DNA from: Gammaproteobacteria bacterium
Lineage (GTDB): Bacteria > Pseudomonadota > Gammaproteobacteria > Eutrophobiales > Eutrophobiaceae
Direction: 5' to 3'
Length of the DNA stretch: 48,929 nt
NCBI GenBank assembly: GCA_028819495.1
Contig: JAPPLI010000030.1
Location: forward strand, 1 to 48,929
Shown here: piece after piece, positions 48,888 through 48,929 of the stretch
How the letters are laid out: every line of letters begins with the position of its first letter
Position numbering within the stretch: the first letter of the stretch is position 1
Made by a program: the position numbers and the translations under genes
The notes under the pieces: model-generated
What the model was told of the DNA's origin: nothing
What the model saw: the letters and a program-made list of their open reading frames with translations, nothing else
Database searches by the model: none

Positions 48888-48929
48888 GAAAATCTTACTT
48901 TGGAACAGGTACGGAAATGAATAAAGGAC

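Overview
The window looks like chromosomal DNA from an uncultured, probably gammaproteobacterial, Gram-negative heterotroph. The reasons are two TonB-dependent receptors of the 'EEVIVTAQKRE' type, a PQQ-dependent alcohol dehydrogenase with a lipoprotein signal, GSH-type glyoxalase I, and many short palindromic intergenic repeats of proteobacterial style. The genus cannot be named from the sequence alone.

Region 1 (1-5621, + strand, rather A/T-rich) is an operon: the 3' end of an MFS transporter, an adenosine/adenine-deaminase-like enzyme, a GcvT-like tetrahydrofolate (THF) methyltransferase, an amidohydrolase and an FAD amine oxidase-like protein. It is followed by fhs (formate-THF ligase, 5945-7621). 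Together they suggest breakdown of an N-methylated nitrogen compound, with methyl carbon passed to THF and out as formate.

Region 2 (7832-25101, G/C-rich) is a dense oxidative catabolic neighbourhood: Zn alcohol dehydrogenase, tRNA-Arg(ACG), intradiol dioxygenase, group D flavin monooxygenase, flavin reductase-like protein, Rieske oxygenase, two TonB receptors, an amidohydrolase, a quinohaemoprotein alcohol dehydrogenase, a FAAH-like amidase and an MFS transporter. It reads as uptake and stepwise oxidation of one or more aromatic, terpenoid or amide-linked compounds.

Region 3 (25198-31637) is a patchwork of small defence or addiction genes and decayed copies: a DUF4143 ATPase, an esterase, VapBC, DUF4160-DUF2442, a DUF1778-like fragment, a macrodomain protein, and an orphan DUF6088 protein. 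At least three pseudogene fragments (esterase tail, DUF2442, macrodomain) show repeated local duplication.

Region 4 (31638-43972) is the most interesting part: a DNA phosphorothioation island. sspA (cysteine desulfurase) is divergent from sspB (DUF4007), sspC (large ATPase) and sspD (DndC/PAPS-reductase-like). Downstream on the same strand, with its own promoter, lies a second module: SF2 helicase, MORC/Hsp90-like GHKL ATPase and PLD-like protein, probably the restriction arm (compare SspFGH). The ends carry two unexpected genes: a four-helix membrane protein and a retropepsin-like aspartic protease 3 nt after sspA.

Region 5 (43994-48929) holds glyoxalase I, an M17 leucyl aminopeptidase, a small unknown gene with clear promoter and terminator, and two isolated conjugation genes (TrbM family and a TraD/VirD4-type coupling protein), separated by repeat elements. 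Three families of interspersed palindromic repeats run through the whole window, and in two cases supply the C-terminal codons of genes.
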